A stretch of 64,000 bases of DNA from Sulfomarinibacter sp963741385 (GTDB taxonomy: Bacteria; Acidobacteriota; Thermoanaerobaculia; Thermoanaerobaculales; Sulfomarinibacteraceae): positions 620,001-684,000 of the forward strand of contig CAVUHO010000006.1 in the NCBI GenBank assembly GCA_963741385.1, in the 5' to 3' direction. Within the stretch, counting starts at the first letter, position 1. Every line of letters starts with the position of its first letter. Positions 38,903 to 47,698 of the stretch are shown piece by piece. Below the pieces are notes generated by a model. That model was not told the origin of the DNA. It ran no database searches and saw only the letters and a list, made by a program, of their open reading frames with translations. The translations under genes were made by a program, and so were the position numbers.

Positions 38903-40393
38903 ATGGCAGACCTTTACCAATTTCGTGAAGCCCCGGAAGAACCTCTCGATTGTATTTATATCCTGATGTGCGCCGGCAGCGACCCGGTGGGCGCCCTCGA
39001 GTTTTCCACAAAGGATAAGAGGGCGCTGAAGGCGAAGGAAAAGGCCCTCAGCCCGCGCGGCGAGGAGGGCGAGCTCATTTCGAGTGAGTGCCCGGTGGAT
39101 CTCGCGCACCGGCTGACGTTCGTAGGCCTCGGTGAGGAACGTTCGCTGACGCATGCGAAGCTGCGTGAGGCCCTCAGTCGGGTCATGCGGCAGGCCACGA
39201 AAAACCGTGAGTACCAGATCGGACTCGGCATTCCGGTTCGGGTCCGCGGGCTCACAGAGGCGGATTCGAGGTTGTTTGCACTGCTCGAGGCGTCACTCTC
39301 CGATTATGCCTTCGATAATTTCAAATCGAAGAAGAACGAGTTCGAGAAGATCGACGGCCTCCACATCCTGCCCCTCGCCAAAGAGAGCGAAGAGGACCTC
39401 GAGGATCGCCTGCAGCGGGTGCGGATGTTGCGCACGTCGCAACAGCTGACCCGCGACCTCGGCAACCGTCCGGGCAACGACCTGCCGCCGGATGCCCTCG
39501 CCATGGCCATCAAGGGAATGGCAGACGAGGTCAAGGGCCTGCGGGTGACGATTCTCGGCATCAAGGAGCTGCAGAAGGAGAAGATGGGCGGAATCCTCGG
39601 CGTCAGCCAGGGATCGGCCCAGGAACCTCGCCTGGTCGTCATCGAACATCGTCCGAAGAAGCCCAAGAAGTCAGTCGTCCTCATCGGCAAGGGCGTGACC
39701 TTTGATTCCGGCGGGATCTCCATCAAGCCCTCCGCCGGTATGGGCTGGATGAAGTACGACATGTGCGGCGCAGCGACCGTGGTCGGCGTCATGCGGGCGG
39801 TCGCCCACCTCGACCTGCCCATCAAGGTCGTCGGATTGGTGCCGACAGTCGAGAACATGCCGTCCGGTACCGCCATCAAACCGGGCGACGTGATCACAAC
39901 GGCGAGCGGCAAGACTGTCGAGGTGGACAACACTGACGCCGAGGGTCGTTTGATCCTGGCCGATGCGCTCCACTATTCGGCGCGGTTCAATCCGGACGTC
40001 GTGATCGACCTGGCGACGCTGACCGGCGCCTGCGTCGTGGCCCTCGGGCACGAAGCGGCCGGCATCATGGGCAACAGTGACGAACTCATCGAAACCCTGC
40101 GCAAGCTCGGCGAGAAGGTCGGTGAGCGGGTGTGGCCTCTGCCCCTCTACGAAGAATATCTTTCGTACCTGAAGAGCGACTGGGCCGACATCAAGAATGC
40201 CGGCAGCCGTTGGGGCGGCGCCGTGACTGCTGGCGTCTTCCTCCAGCAGTTCGTGCCGGACAAGGTCGAATGGGCCCATCTCGACATCGCCGGTGTGGCC
40301 TACCACGAACACGAGCACAACGGTTTCTCGAAAGGCGCGTCGGGGTTCGGCGTCGTGCTCCTCTCCACCTACCTCGAGAATCTGCTGAAGTAA
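38903..40393 (+). CDS. pepA: Leucyl aminopeptidase (peptidase M17)
   Basis: A 496-residue cytosolic dinuclear metallopeptidase. The catalytic domain (about 170-496) has 'LIGKGVTFDSGGISIKPS' with metal-binding Lys and Asp, 'WMKYDMCGAATVVGVMRAV', and the signature 'NTDAEGRLILADALHYSARF' with metal-binding Asp and Glu. 'LGNRPGNDLPPDAL' marks the domain border. It is transcribed from its own promoter and followed by a strong terminator. AGGGAGG is 13 nt before the ATG, somewhat far, with a small GGGT/ACCC hairpin between. Confidence 0.95.
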   Translation: MADLYQFREAPEEPLDCIYILMCAGSDPVGALEFSTKDKRALKAKEKALSPRGEEGELISSECPVDLAHRLTFVGLGEERSLTHAKLREALSRVMRQATKNREYQIGLGIPVRVRGLTEADSRLFALLEASLSDYAFDNFKSKKNEFEKIDGLHILPLAKESEEDLEDRLQRVRMLRTSQQLTRDLGNRPGNDLPPDALAMAIKGMADEVKGLRVTILGIKELQKEKMGGILGVSQGSAQEPRLVVIEHRPKKPKKSVVLIGKGVTFDSGGISIKPSAGMGWMKYDMCGAATVVGVMRAVAHLDLPIKVVGLVPTVENMPSGTAIKPGDVITTASGKTVEVDNTDAEGRLILADALHYSARFNPDVVIDLATLTGACVVALGHEAAGIMGNSDELIETLRKLGEKVGERVWPLPLYEEYLSYLKSDWADIKNAGSRWGGAVTAGVFLQQFVPDKVEWAHLDIAGVAYHEHEHNGFSKGASGFGVVLLSTYLENLLK

Positions 40394-40420
40394 CTGTGTC
40401 GGCCACTCTTTTGAAATCGA

Positions 40421-40447
40421 AACGCCGCGGCCTCCGCGGCGTTTTTT
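40421..40447 (+). terminator. Rho-independent terminator after pepA
   Basis: AACGCCGCGG pairs perfectly with CCGCGGCGTT around a three-base CCT loop, followed by a run of T. It separates pepA from dusB. Confidence 0.92.
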
Positions 40448-40462
40448 CCGTGCGAGGCACCC

Positions 40463-41605
40463 GTGCCCGGTAATGGGTCGGCGCCGCCGCAGCTGATGGT
40501 AGGTCCCATCGAGGTATCGCCGCCGGTGATCCTCGCGCCCATGGCAGGGGTCACGAACTACCCTTTCCGAAAGCTCTGCCGGCGGTTCGGCGCCGGGCTG
40601 TTCATCAGCGAGATGATCACCGCGCGGCCGCTGGTGGAAGGCCGGGAGAGAACCCTCAAGCTCGCCGACTTCGGACCCGACGAGTCGCCACGCAGCCTGC
40701 AGCTGTACGGTGTTGACCCGTACTATGTGGGCGAGGCGGTGAGACGTCTGGTGGAAGAAGGGCGTGTCGACCACCTCGACCTCAACTTCGGCTGCCCGGT
40801 CCGCAAGGTTACCCGCAAGGGTGGCGGCGCCGCGATTCCGGCGCGGCCGAAACTGTTGGCGTCCATCGTCGGCGCCGCGGTTCGCGCGGCCGGGAGCGTC
40901 CCGGTAACCGTCAAGTTCCGGATGGGCATCGACGACGACCATCTCACCCATCTCGAGTCCGGACGGGTGGCGGAGTCCGAGGGCTGTGCGGCGGTGACCC
41001 TCCACGCGCGGACCGCCGCCCAGCTCTACGACGGCAGTGCGGACTGGAGCGCGATCGCTGAGCTCAAGCAGGCGGTCGCCTCGATCCCGGTGATCGGCAA
41101 CGGCGACATCTGGGTCGCCGAGGACGCCCTCCGCATGGTCAAAGAGACCGGATGCGATGGTGTCGCCATCGGTCGCGGATGTCTGGGGAGGCCGTGGCTG
41201 TTTCGCGATCTCGCGGACGCCTTCGCCGGCCGCCCACAACAGAGCCCGCCGTCGCTGGGCGAGGTGGCCGACATCATGATGGAACACGCCACCCTCCTGG
41301 TCGAGTGGTTCGGCGAACGATCCGCGATGCTCTCGTTTCGCAAACACGGGGGTTGGTACACCAGGGGCTTTCGCTCCAGCGCCCGGCTCCGCGACCGGCT
41401 CATGCGGGTCGCGAACCTCGAGGAACTTCGCGAGGCCCTGGCAGCCATCGCCCGGGACGAACCGTTTCCCTCCACCGGCCACCTCGTCAAACGGGGCAAG
41501 AGGAGCGGCACCCAGCGGGTCGTCCTGCCGCCCGGCTGGCTCGACGATCCCGACAATGCCACCCCACCCGACGCCGACGCGGAGGAGCTGATCTCAGGCG
41601 GATGA
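40463..41605 (+). CDS. dusB: tRNA-dihydrouridine synthase DusB
   Basis: A 380-residue FMN enzyme that reduces uridine to dihydrouridine in tRNA. 'VILAPMAGVTNYPFRKLCRR' is the FMN-binding start, 'HLDLNFGCPVRKVTRKGGGA' has the catalytic Cys, 'VTVKFRMGID' and 'VTLHARTAAQLYDGSADW' line the site, and 'IPVIGNGDIW' with 'GVAIGRGCLGRPWLF' binds the FMN phosphate. I take the GTG at 40463; an ATG at 40496, directly before the conserved barrel, is equally possible. The last 30 residues are an extra Pro/Asp-rich tail. Confidence 0.93.
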   Translation: MPGNGSAPPQLMVGPIEVSPPVILAPMAGVTNYPFRKLCRRFGAGLFISEMITARPLVEGRERTLKLADFGPDESPRSLQLYGVDPYYVGEAVRRLVEEGRVDHLDLNFGCPVRKVTRKGGGAAIPARPKLLASIVGAAVRAAGSVPVTVKFRMGIDDDHLTHLESGRVAESEGCAAVTLHARTAAQLYDGSADWSAIAELKQAVASIPVIGNGDIWVAEDALRMVKETGCDGVAIGRGCLGRPWLFRDLADAFAGRPQQSPPSLGEVADIMMEHATLLVEWFGERSAMLSFRKHGGWYTRGFRSSARLRDRLMRVANLEELREALAAIARDEPFPSTGHLVKRGKRSGTQRVVLPPGWLDDPDNATPPDADAEELISGG

Positions 41606-41612
41606 AACTCAT

Positions 41613-41716
41613 TGAATTTTGAATTCTAAATTTTGAATTTTGAATGACCCAGCCAACCCCCCATCAGGGGGAGGGCGGGTGGGAATTCAAAATTCAAAAT
41701 TCAAAATTTAGAATTG
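41613..41716. repeat. Inverted octamer arrays forming a long hairpin between dusB and nqrM
   Basis: AATTTTGA-type octamers on the left and their complement on the right give a perfect 24-bp inverted repeat (41622-41645 with 41692-41715). The centre holds CCCCCCATCAGGGGGAGGG, a second small hairpin. It lies between convergent genes and supplies the stop codon of nqrM, so a two-way terminator role is likely. Confidence 0.8.
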
Positions 41717-41901
41717 ATCGGGTGGGTGGGCAGCTTCGTGCCTTCGACGTCGCAGCTGCCGAGGGGTTTGCCCTCCGACTCGCACGAGCAGTTCGGCCCG
41801 CCGCAGGAACCGCGAAGGCTGCGCCCGGTGACCATGACGCCCACGGCCATGAGCAGGGCTACCACGATGAAAACAGCAAATGTCAGCAAAAGAGTCTGCA
41901 A
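41701..41901 (-). CDS. nqrM: Na+-NQR maturation factor NqrM
   Basis: A 66-residue membrane protein with one helix ('LLLTFAVFIVVALLMAVGVM', about 4-23) and a Cys-rich end: 'GRSLRGSCGGPNCSCESEG' then 'LGSCD'. The GSCGG segment and Cys cluster match NqrM (DUF539), needed to place the iron centre between NqrD and NqrE. It follows apbE by 3 nt as the last gene of the nqr operon. Its last residues (PINSKF) and stop codon come from an intergenic octamer repeat, so the C-terminus may have been replaced or extended. Confidence 0.88.
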   Translation of the reverse strand: MQTLLLTFAVFIVVALLMAVGVMVTGRSLRGSCGGPNCSCESEGKPLGSCDVEGTKLPTHPINSKF

Positions 41902-41904
41902 GGT

Positions 41905-42984
41905 CTAACTCCCACCACGGTCAACACGACCAACGCTCGCAGAATTCTCGATCAGCACCGACCACATCGGTGATCGCAGCTCTTCGAAGCTCCCGTCGTC
42001 CATCCGCACCAGAAACAGCGCGGGGATGTCGTGGCTGGTCGCGAGCGCCACGCCCTCCACCGGTCCGAGAACCTCGACGGCGGTCGCCAGGGCATCGGCT
42101 GTCATACAGCTGGCATGGAGGACCGACACCGAGGCGAGGTCGTGCGAAATCGGTCGCCCGAGGCGTGGGTCGATCGTGTGCGAAACCCGCACCCCGTCGC
42201 GAATCACGAAGTTCCGGTAGTCGCCGGAGGTCGCAAGCGCCAGGTCAGACAACGGAATCGCTGCGAAGACTTCGCGCCCGTCGTCTTCGGGGCGCTCGAT
42301 GCCGATTCGCCACACACGCCGTTCGACATTGCGTCCGGACGCGCGCACCTCGCCGCCGACCTCGACCATGAATTCCACATGACCTTCCCCGATGAGCGCG
42401 TCGCCGACACGATCGACCGCGAATCCCTTGGCGATGGCCGAGAGGTCGATGCGGACTTCCGGCAAGCCCTTGCGTAGGACGCCGTTTTCGCGATCGACCT
42501 GGAGATGCTCGAACCCCGTCGCAGCCAGCAACCTGCCGATGGTCTCATCGCTCGGCGCCGCAGTGGCGCCCAGGGGCCCGAAGCCCCATACGTCGACCAA
42601 CGGCCCCACTGTGATGTCGAACGCGCCCCCTGACAGACGCGCGACCCGCTGGGCCTCCTCGACGACGTCCAGGAGATCGCTCGAGGCTGCAAAGTCCCCT
42701 GCGCCGTGCCGGTTGAAGGCCGAGACCTCTGAGCTCTCGATGTAGGTCGACATGGCGTTGTCGACGCCCGACAGCACGTTGTCAATCATCTCCGCGACGC
42801 GCGTGCGTGCGGCGTCATCGCCGTCGTTCACCACGACCTTGACCGTGTAGGTGGTGCCCATGGTGGCGCCGGTCAGTACCCATTCCCGGGGAGAAGTTCG
42901 ATCCGGTTGACGAAAAAAGAACACCGCAAAGAGGGCCGCAACGAACAGCCCCGGCAGCACCAGGCGGCGCAGCCCAGCCTGCAT
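41905..42984 (-). CDS. apbE: FAD:protein FMN transferase ApbE
   Basis: A 359-residue flavin transferase with an N-terminal membrane anchor (about 8-25, no lipobox). It covalently attaches FMN to Thr in NqrB and NqrC. 'LTGATMGTTYTVKV' opens the domain, followed by 'VDNAMSTYIESSEVSAFNR', 'GGAFDITVGPLVDVWGFG', 'IDLSAIAKGFAVDRVGDAL' and 'SCMTADALATAVEVLG' with the metal-binding Asp. It lies in the nqr operon 237 nt after nqrF. Its ATG and upstream region lie inside one arm of a long hairpin, so its translation may be limited. Confidence 0.94.
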   Translation of the reverse strand: MQAGLRRLVLPGLFVAALFAVFFFRQPDRTSPREWVLTGATMGTTYTVKVVVNDGDDAARTRVAEMIDNVLSGVDNAMSTYIESSEVSAFNRHGAGDFAASSDLLDVVEEAQRVARLSGGAFDITVGPLVDVWGFGPLGATAAPSDETIGRLLAATGFEHLQVDRENGVLRKGLPEVRIDLSAIAKGFAVDRVGDALIGEGHVEFMVEVGGEVRASGRNVERRVWRIGIERPEDDGREVFAAIPLSDLALATSGDYRNFVIRDGVRVSHTIDPRLGRPISHDLASVSVLHASCMTADALATAVEVLGPVEGVALATSHDIPALFLVRMDDGSFEELRSPMWSVLIENSASVGRVDRGGS

Positions 42985-43155
42985 ATCTCACCAGCTTTCG
43001 TTACGAGGGCGACGAGGCGCCGTGGCCAGGCGGGTTTTCTCGCCTTGGGGCGCGGAGGCGTACTCCGCAGTACGTTGAGCTCCCCAAGGCGAGAAAACAC
43101 GTCTGGGTAGGATGCATCGTCGGCCGCAGTCGACAGCTGGTGAGATATGCAGGCT
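42976..43155 (-). promoter_or_regulatory. Nested hairpin that pairs the apbE start region with the nqrF-apbE spacer
   Basis: A perfect 21-bp inverted repeat (42976-42996 and 43135-43155; plus-strand left arm AGCCTGCATATCTCACCAGC...) encloses a 17-bp one, GTTTTCTCGCCTTGGGG (43034-43050) with CCCCAAGGCGAGAAAAC (about 43082-43098), and a 6-bp hairpin CGTACT/AGTACG at the tip. In the transcript one outer arm holds GGTGAG and the apbE AUG. It may gate apbE translation, or be a miniature inverted-repeat element; no target duplication is seen. Confidence 0.7.
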
Positions 43156-43221
43156 AGGAGGTCCGCTGGTTGTTGCCATCAGTTCTCCCTGGCGTCCATC
43201 AGGCGACGGAGAATTCTCCGC

Positions 43222-44460
43222 CTACTCGCCGAAGTCATCGAGCATGATGTTCTCAGGCTCCACTCCGAGGTCGAGGAGCATGTTGATCACCGCCTGGTTC
43301 ATCATCGGTGGCCCGCACATATAGTACTCAACATCCTCCGGCGCCGGGTGGTTCCTCAGGTACTTTTCGAAGACCACCTGGTGGATGAAGCCCCTGTCCC
43401 CGCTCCACTCGTCCTCCGGCAGGGGGTCCGACAGCGCCAGGTGCCACTCGAAGTTGTCGTTCTCCGCCTTGATCTCATCAAAGTCCTCCTGGTAGAAGGC
43501 CTCGCGCTTGCTGCGCGCGCCGTACCAGAATGAGACCTTGCGGTCGGTGTGGAGGCGGCGGAACTGGTCGAAGATGTGGGACCGCATGGGGGCCATCCCC
43601 GCGCCACCGCCGATAAAGACCATTTCGTTGTCGGTGTCCCGCGCAAAGAACTCCCCGAAAGGACCTGAAATGGTCACCTCGTCTCCAGGTTTCAGACTGA
43701 AGATGTACGACGACATCTTGCCGGGAGGAACGCTCGGCATGTTGGGCGGCGGCGAAGCGATCCGAACGTTGAGCATGATGATGCTCTTTTCCAGCGGGTA
43801 GCTCGCCATCGAGTAGGCGCGGGTCACCGGTTCGTCGACTCTTGACACGAATTGCCACAAGTTGAACTTGTCCCAGTCGCCTCGATATTCTTCGCCGATG
43901 TCGAAATCCTTGTAGTTGACCACGTGGGGAGGACATTCGATCTGGATATAGCCGCCGGCACGGAAAGGGACCTCTTCACCTTCGGGCAATTCGAGAACCA
44001 ACTCTTTGATGAAGGTCGCGACGTTGCGGTTGGAGCGCACCCGGCACTTCCACTTGCGGACGTTGAAGACCTCCGGATCGATCTCGATCTTCATGTCCTG
44101 CTTGACCTTGACCTGGCACGAGAGTCGAACTCCCTCGCGCGCCTCGCCGCGATTCACGTGCGAGGTCTCGGTGGGGAGCAGCGCACCGCCGCCCTCGTGG
44201 ACCTTGACCTTGCACACCCCGCAGGTGCCCTTGCCGCCGCACGCCGAAGGAATGAAGATCTTCCGGGCCGCGAGGGTGTTGAGCAACGTGCTGCCCGCGG
44301 GTGTGACGATAGCCTTTTCGGGATCGTCGTTGACGGTGATCGTGACGTCCGCCGACGCCACCAGTTTCGACTTCGCGATCATCAGCAGCACCACGAGGGC
44401 GACGATGACGACGACGAATACGGTCACTCCGATGATGATTGTCAGCATCGATATACCCAC
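43222..44460 (-). CDS. nqrF: Na+-translocating NADH:quinone reductase subunit F
   Basis: A 412-residue NADH dehydrogenase subunit that takes electrons from NADH. One N-terminal helix (about 6-27) anchors a 2Fe-2S ferredoxin domain ('IPSACGGKGTCGVCKVKV' and a fourth Cys in 'VRLSCQVKV') and an FNR-like part: FAD-binding 'TRAYSMASYPLE' and NADH-binding 'VFIGGGAGMAPMRSHIFDQ', ending 'MLDDFGE' with the conserved aromatic. Its start abuts the nqrE stop. Confidence 0.97.
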   Translation of the reverse strand: MGISMLTIIIGVTVFVVVIVALVVLLMIAKSKLVASADVTITVNDDPEKAIVTPAGSTLLNTLAARKIFIPSACGGKGTCGVCKVKVHEGGGALLPTETSHVNRGEAREGVRLSCQVKVKQDMKIEIDPEVFNVRKWKCRVRSNRNVATFIKELVLELPEGEEVPFRAGGYIQIECPPHVVNYKDFDIGEEYRGDWDKFNLWQFVSRVDEPVTRAYSMASYPLEKSIIMLNVRIASPPPNMPSVPPGKMSSYIFSLKPGDEVTISGPFGEFFARDTDNEMVFIGGGAGMAPMRSHIFDQFRRLHTDRKVSFWYGARSKREAFYQEDFDEIKAENDNFEWHLALSDPLPEDEWSGDRGFIHQVVFEKYLRNHPAPEDVEYYMCGPPMMNQAVINMLLDLGVEPENIMLDDFGE

Positions 44461-45078
44461 CTACAGCTGGATGCCCGCGAAGGCCATGAAACCGATGGCC
44501 ATGAGCCCGGCCACCAGAAAGGTGATCCCGAGCCCGCGCAGGGCCGGCGGCACGTTCGAATAGCGCATTTTCTCGCGAATCGCCGCAAGGGCCACGATGG
44601 CGAGCCAGAAACCGATGCCGGAACCGAGCCCGAACACCGTGCTCTCACCCACCGTGTAATCGCGCTCCACCATGAACAGCGAAGCGCCGAGAATCGCACA
44701 GTTGACGGCGATGAGAGGCAGGAAGACCCCCAGGGCCGAGTACAGCTTGGGGGCGTAGCGGTCGAGCGCCATCTCCACCACCTGGACGACGGCGGCGATG
44801 GACCCGATAAAGGCCAGGAACCTGACAAAGCTGAGGTCGATGCCCGACCACGCCGGGTTGATCCAGGTCAGGGCGCCTTCCTTGAGCAGATAGGTGTACA
44901 TCAGGGCGTTCAGCGGCGTGGTGACGGTGAGCACGAAGGTCACGGCTGCGCCGAGCCCGGAGGCGGTGTCGATCCTTTTCGACACCGCGAGGAACGAGCA
45001 CATGCCGAGGAAAAAGGCCAGCGCCATGTTCTCGACGAAGATCGCCTTGACCGCGAGGCTGAGGTAGTGTTCGAGCAT
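44461..45078 (-). CDS. nqrE: Na+-NQR subunit E
   Basis: A 205-residue six-helix membrane subunit. 'VENMALAFFLGMCSFLAVSK' carries the conserved Cys that, with NqrD, holds a membrane iron centre; 'LIAVNCAILGASLFM' has the second conserved Cys. It is immediately followed by nqrF without spacing and preceded by nqrD one base away. Confidence 0.97.
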   Translation of the reverse strand: MLEHYLSLAVKAIFVENMALAFFLGMCSFLAVSKRIDTASGLGAAVTFVLTVTTPLNALMYTYLLKEGALTWINPAWSGIDLSFVRFLAFIGSIAAVVQVVEMALDRYAPKLYSALGVFLPLIAVNCAILGASLFMVERDYTVGESTVFGLGSGIGFWLAIVALAAIREKMRYSNVPPALRGLGITFLVAGLMAIGFMAFAGIQL

Positions 45079-45079
45079 C

Positions 45080-45700
45080 TCAGTCCTCCTGCAGATCCGG
45101 CTTCCACGTGCGGAGAAGCCAGATAAACGCGCCGATCAGGAAGAAGGCGCCGGGCGCCAGCACGAAGAGACCGTTGGGTTGGTACCACCCGCCATCAGTC
45201 ACCAGCGGCAGCACCTGGTAGCCGAAGAGCTTGCCGGCGCCGATCAACTCGCGGAAGAAACCGACGCTGATCAGCACCAGACTGTAGCCGAGCCCGTTAC
45301 CGATGCCGTCGAGAAAGCTGTCAATTGGGGGATTCTGCATGGCGTACGCCTCAGCGCGGCCCATGACGATGCAGTTGGTGATGATGAGGCCGACGAAGAC
45401 CGACAGCTGTTTGGAGACGTCGTAGACAAAGGCCTGCAGGACCTGATCGGTGACGATGACCAGCGACGCGATGATGGTCAACTGGACGATGATCCGGATC
45501 GACGGCGGGATCAGGTTGCGAACCAACGAAATGGTGAAGTTCGACAGCGACACGACTGCGATCACCGCGAGCGACATCACCACCGAGGTCTCGAGCTTGG
45601 TCGTTACCGCCAGCGCCGAGCAGATGCCGAGGACCTGGATCGCAATCGGGTTGTCCCTGAACAGTGGGTCGAGGAGGGCGCCCTTCCGTTTGGCGTTCAT
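45080..45700 (-). CDS. nqrD: Na+-NQR subunit D
   Basis: A 206-residue six-helix membrane subunit, paralogous to NqrE with inverted topology. 'NPIAIQVLGICSALAVTTKL' and 'VGLIITNCIVMGRAEAYAMQ' carry the two iron-ligand Cys. It overlaps nqrC by 4 nt (ATGA). Confidence 0.97.
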   Translation of the reverse strand: MNAKRKGALLDPLFRDNPIAIQVLGICSALAVTTKLETSVVMSLAVIAVVSLSNFTISLVRNLIPPSIRIIVQLTIIASLVIVTDQVLQAFVYDVSKQLSVFVGLIITNCIVMGRAEAYAMQNPPIDSFLDGIGNGLGYSLVLISVGFFRELIGAGKLFGYQVLPLVTDGGWYQPNGLFVLAPGAFFLIGAFIWLLRTWKPDLQED

Positions 45701-46482
45701 GACGAGCCTCCCTGGGACCTGAAGTTCTCCAGGTAGGGCGCAAACCCGTTCTCTCCCAACCAGAACTGCACGAGGTGGCTCACGCCCCTGGCGGTCAGGG
45801 TCGCGCCCGACAGCCCGTCGACGCGATAGGGATCTTCCTCTACCGGACCGGCCGCGCCCTTGATGACCTCAATGACCGGCTCGAAGGTCTCGTTGTAGGC
45901 CTGTCGGCCCCGCCACAAAGCCTTCCACGCTGGGTTGTCGACCTCACCGCCGAGACCCGGAGTCTCGCCGTGCTCGTAGAAGGTGATGCCCTCGATGGTC
46001 GTGGTGTCCGGCGCGAGAGCCACAAACCCGTACAGCGTCGACCACAGCCCCTTGCCCTCGACCGGCAGGATCAGCATCTCGATGTGGTCTCCGGCCACCT
46101 TCTGATACACCAGTGCGGTGTCGGGCAGACGGAGGATGCCGGCGTTGTTGGGCGGAGCGACGCGGCTCGACGCGGGGTCCTTGGCCTCCTTCCGCTGGTC
46201 GAAGGTCGAGACGTCCACCGCATCATCGTAGTCACCGCTGGCGAGGTCGACCGCACGGATCCGGATGTTGTCCGAAAAGAGGGCTTCGACCTGGTTGGCG
46301 GTCGCGGCCTGACCCTCCTCAAGGAGCCCGGCGATGACCAGGACTTTTGTCTGCCGGTCCAGCACCTTGTTGCGATCCTGGCGCTCCCTGAGGGCGACCG
46401 CGGAGGTCGACACCACGATCGAGCAGACCAGGCACACCGCGGTGGCAAAACCGATGATGTACGAGTTACTGTACTGCCGCAT
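45697..46482 (-). CDS. nqrC: Na+-NQR subunit C (covalent FMN)
   Basis: A 261-residue subunit with one N-terminal helix (about 8-30) and a periplasmic FMN-binding domain. The flavinylation site is the Thr of 'DGLSGATLTARG' (SGAT motif), target of ApbE encoded in the same operon. 'LGGEVDNPAWKALWRG' and 'EHGETPGLGGE' are family segments. It overlaps nqrB by 17 nt and nqrD by 4 nt. Confidence 0.96.
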   Translation of the reverse strand: MRQYSNSYIIGFATAVCLVCSIVVSTSAVALRERQDRNKVLDRQTKVLVIAGLLEEGQAATANQVEALFSDNIRIRAVDLASGDYDDAVDVSTFDQRKEAKDPASSRVAPPNNAGILRLPDTALVYQKVAGDHIEMLILPVEGKGLWSTLYGFVALAPDTTTIEGITFYEHGETPGLGGEVDNPAWKALWRGRQAYNETFEPVIEVIKGAAGPVEEDPYRVDGLSGATLTARGVSHLVQFWLGENGFAPYLENFRSQGGSS

Positions 46483-47698
46483 TGCGCGCTAACCTCCGCT
46501 TGATGTTGGCCTGCACGAAAAAGTGATCAATAAACGGCGCGAACATGTTCATGAAGAGGATCGCGAGCATCATCCCTTCGGGATAGGCCGGGTTGACCAC
46601 CCGCACCAGGATGACCATGACGCCGATGCCGAGCCCGTAGAGCAGCTTGCCTTTCTCGGTGAAGGCCGACGACACCGGGTCGGTGGCCATGAACACCGTG
46701 CCGAAGGCCCACCCACCCAGCACCATGTGCCACCAGAACGGCACGCCGAAGAATGGGTTCGTCCCCGACCCGACGGCGTTGAGCACACTCGCCATCACCA
46801 CCGTCCCGGTGGTCACACCGAGCATCGTGCGCCACGACCCGATCTGGGTGAAAATCAGCACCGCCGCCCCGACCAGACACAACAACGCCGAGGTCTCGCC
46901 CATCGACCCCGGTATGAATCCCAGAAAGGCGTCCCACCACAACCCATCGCCCAGTTCGTCAAGCGCTCCGACCCCGTCGGCGGCGGCGCGGGACAGCCAG
47001 GTGGCGCCGGAAAAGCCGTCGACGCCGACAAAGTTGGCCGCAATCCACGGTGTGTCGCCGGAGATCTGCGCCGGGTAGGCGAAGAACAGGAAGGCGCGCG
47101 CCGTCAGCGCCGGGTTGAGGACGTTCATCCCGGTGCCGCCGAAGACCTCCTTGCCGATCAGCACGCCGAAGATGGCGCCCGTGGCCACCTGCCACAGAGG
47201 AATGGTCGGCGGCAGGGTCAAGGGCAGCAGGAACCCGGTGACAAAGAAGCCCTCGTTGATCTCGTGGTTGCGGACACAGGCAAAGATCACTTCCACCGTG
47301 CCGCCGGCCGCGAACGTGACGACGAAGATCGGCAGGAAGTACAGCGCCCCATAGGCAAAGCACGACCAGAACCCCGAGGTGAACCCGAAACCCATCGCCT
47401 CGAAAAGCCGGGTCTGCCAGGAATCGAGCGGTTGCGCCCCTGCGGCGATCGCCCGGGAAGCCTGGAGACCGGTGTTGTACATGGCGAAAAAGACGATCGG
47501 CATCAGCGCGGCCACGACCACCGACATCATTCGCTTGAGGTCGAGGGCGTCCCGCACGTGGGTCGTGCCCGTCGTCACTTTGCCGGGCGTGTAGAGGATG
47601 GTGTCGACTGCCTCGAAGAGAGGGAAGAGACGGTCGAGCTTGCCGCCGGAGGAGAACCGCTCCTGTTGCGCGTCGAGAAATCTGCGGAGGATCTTCAT
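46466..47698 (-). CDS. nqrB: Na+-NQR subunit B (covalent FMN, sodium channel subunit)
   Basis: A 410-residue membrane subunit with about ten helices. 'GKVTTGTTHVRDALDLKRMM' is the conserved N-terminal cytoplasmic part, 'GFSGATWLSRAA' carries the FMN-linked Thr, and 'NPALTARAFLFFAYP' and 'FMATDPVSSAFTEKGK' are core motifs. The start ATG at 47698 overlaps the nqrA stop as TGATG. Confidence 0.96.
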   Translation of the reverse strand: MKILRRFLDAQQERFSSGGKLDRLFPLFEAVDTILYTPGKVTTGTTHVRDALDLKRMMSVVVAALMPIVFFAMYNTGLQASRAIAAGAQPLDSWQTRLFEAMGFGFTSGFWSCFAYGALYFLPIFVVTFAAGGTVEVIFACVRNHEINEGFFVTGFLLPLTLPPTIPLWQVATGAIFGVLIGKEVFGGTGMNVLNPALTARAFLFFAYPAQISGDTPWIAANFVGVDGFSGATWLSRAAADGVGALDELGDGLWWDAFLGFIPGSMGETSALLCLVGAAVLIFTQIGSWRTMLGVTTGTVVMASVLNAVGSGTNPFFGVPFWWHMVLGGWAFGTVFMATDPVSSAFTEKGKLLYGLGIGVMVILVRVVNPAYPEGMMLAILFMNMFAPFIDHFFVQANIKRRLARNAAVQ

